Part shown: in pieces, positions 62,938 to 64,000 of the stretch | How the letters are laid out: every line of letters begins with the position of its first letter | Position numbering within the stretch: the first letter of the stretch is position 1 | NCBI RefSeq assembly: GCF_001005725.1 | Contig: NZ_LBIC01000021.1 | Coordinates: 1 to 64,000 of the forward strand | Source of the DNA: Sphingobium chungbukense | GTDB taxonomy: Bacteria > Pseudomonadota > Alphaproteobacteria > Sphingomonadales > Sphingomonadaceae | Direction: 5' to 3' | DNA: 64,000 nt | Program-made: the position numbers and the translations under genes | Notes under the pieces: model-generated | Databases searched by the model: none | What the model saw: the letters and a program-made list of their open reading frames with translations, nothing else | Told to the model about the DNA's origin: nothing

Positions 62938-63285
62938 TCAACCGTCGCTCTCGCTTGCCAGTCGATCCAGCCAGAGCTGCGCCTGTTTGGGTTCGCCGAC
63001 GGCATGCGCGCTGACCGGACCGCGTGCCGCGAGAAATTGCTGCTGCAACGCGAACGGCTCCATCATCAACTGTTCGCGCAGATCATCGATCGCTTCGCCG
63101 ATTTCCGCCAGATGGGCGATGACGGGCGCGGTCGCCGCGCGGGCCGCACGATCGCCATTATGATCGAAAAGACCCCATTTACCCGAAGCCGTGACCCGCA
63201 ACGCCTCCAGCAGCGCGGCGCGATAGTCGGCCTCCAGTTCCAGACGGCGGACATCCATGCGTTCAAGTCGGTCAGCTTTGGCCAT
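62938..63285 (-). CDS. small unknown helical protein
   Basis: The 115-aa protein is mainly helical (LERMDVRRLELEADYRAALL, HLAEIGEAIDDLREQLMMEP) and has no signal peptide or membrane segment. I do not recognise the family. It lies between ftsH and guaB on the same strand. Confidence 0.7.
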   Translation of the reverse strand: MAKADRLERMDVRRLELEADYRAALLEALRVTASGKWGLFDHNGDRAARAATAPVIAHLAEIGEAIDDLREQLMMEPFALQQQFLAARGPVSAHAVGEPKQAQLWLDRLASESDG

Positions 63286-63400
63286 GCTCCGCCCCTATCG
63301 CAGCAAGGCTGCCGTCGCAATCGTGCCTCTCACGCACCCGATAGACGAAGAAGGGCGCCACCTCCCGGCAGCGCCCCTTTTCCCTGTCAACCCGAATATA

Positions 63401-64000
63401 TCAGGCCCCGGCGGGCGTCGGATCACCGAACGGCCCCTGGCGCCGCCGCGTCTTCGGGATGGAAGACCCCGCCGCCGGAATCACCGAAGGCTTGATCGTC
63501 GTACCGTCGTCGCGGGTGATCTCACCCTTGTCGAGCAGCGTCTTGATCTCCTCGCCACTCAGCGTCTCATATTCCAGCATCGCATTGGCGAGCAGGTGCA
63601 GCTGATCCTCATGACCCTTCAGCACTTCCTGCGCCCTTGCATAGCCCTGCTCGACCAAGCCACGGATTTCCTTGTCGATCAGCTTCGCCGTCTCGTCCGA
63701 CATATGGACGCGCTGGCTCTGCGAATAACCGAGGAAGGTCTCACCCTGCTGCTCTTCATATTGCAGCGGGCCCAGCTTGTCCGACATGCCCCATTGGGTG
63801 ACCATGTCGCGCGCCAGCTTGGTGGCGTACTGGATATCGCCCGACGCACCCGACGACACCTTGTCGTAACCGAAGATGATCTCCTCGGCAACGCGGCCGC
63901 CCATGGCGACGGCCATGTTCGCGTGCATCTTGTCGCGGTGATAGCTGTAGCTGTCCCGCTCCGGCAGGCGCATCACCATGCCCAGCGCACGGCCGCGCGG
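63401..64000 (-). CDS. ftsH: ATP-dependent zinc metalloprotease FtsH, C-terminal part
   Basis: Only the last 199 residues are in the window; the frame continues past 64000. RGRALGMVMRLPERDSYS and GGRVAEEIIFGYDKVSSGAS, then GDIQYATKLARDMVTQWGMS, are the M41 peptidase domain after the HEXGH motif, which is outside. The C-terminal tail ends KTRRRQGPFGDPTPAGA. FtsH is the membrane-anchored AAA protease. Confidence 0.95.
   Translation of the reverse strand, partial: PRGRALGMVMRLPERDSYSYHRDKMHANMAVAMGGRVAEEIIFGYDKVSSGASGDIQYATKLARDMVTQWGMSDKLGPLQYEEQQGETFLGYSQSQRVHMSDETAKLIDKEIRGLVEQGYARAQEVLKGHEDQLHLLANAMLEYETLSGEEIKTLLDKGEITRDDGTTIKPSVIPAAGSSIPKTRRRQGPFGDPTPAGA

Overview
The window is a high-GC alphaproteobacterial chromosome segment, most likely from a Sphingomonadaceae member (Sphingobium/Sphingomonas type). 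This rests on the large TonB-dependent receptor, the PopZ-type DUF2497 protein, a CpaF ATPase, S9 peptidase and MATE genes of the usual sphingomonad style, and the operon orders yfgM-bamB-der, pepA-holC and lptD-surA-pdxA-rsmA. No rRNA, CRISPR array or transposase was seen.

Left chromosomal arm (1-27984): a lone cpaF; a secreted methyltransferase; an EamA exporter; OsmC; a PRC-barrel protein; an RBBP9-like hydrolase; a YezD-like small protein ahead of a TonB-dependent receptor; panB; the envelope and ribosome operon yfgM-bamB-der with a TusA-like gene; an Hpt protein; a luciferase-like monooxygenase; an acyltransferase; a HerA-like ATPase; a MATE transporter; valS; a TonB-C protein; an S9 peptidase; popZ; a TolC-family gene whose signal peptide lies in a different frame from its body; a Pcm-like methyltransferase; and tRNA-Cys.

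Integrated element (27971-48552, about 20.6 kb): it is bounded by a 14-bp direct repeat, one copy being the 3' end of tRNA-Cys. A P4-type tyrosine integrase sits next to attR, with shared candidate arm-type motifs inside both ends. From right to left it carries the integrase, an unknown gene, an AlpA-like excisionase, a tightly overlapping replication operon (small genes, winged helix, Toprim primase, a 56-aa gene, a RepA-like hexameric ATPase and an XRE regulator, with an iteron-like repeat cluster), a plus-strand block of small regulators, cargo genes, and a translationally coupled minus-strand operon of phage virion genes. The virion operon encodes an RHH-like protein, an Asp/Asn beta-hydroxylase, a GNAT, a DNA-transfer protein, a repeat-rich protein and a 1499-aa protein with an apparently intact staphylococcal-nuclease domain at its N-terminus. 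I see no terminase, portal, major capsid or tail gene. The element is therefore either a satellite-like unit carrying its own DNA-ejection module or a well-preserved prophage remnant. This is the most unusual feature of the window.

Right chromosomal arm (48565-64000): a TSUP permease, a GST, ndk, holC-pepA, lptD-surA-pdxA-rsmA, an outer-membrane barrel protein, a TPR protein, an RsmB-like rRNA methyltransferase, guaB, a small unknown gene and the 3' end of ftsH.
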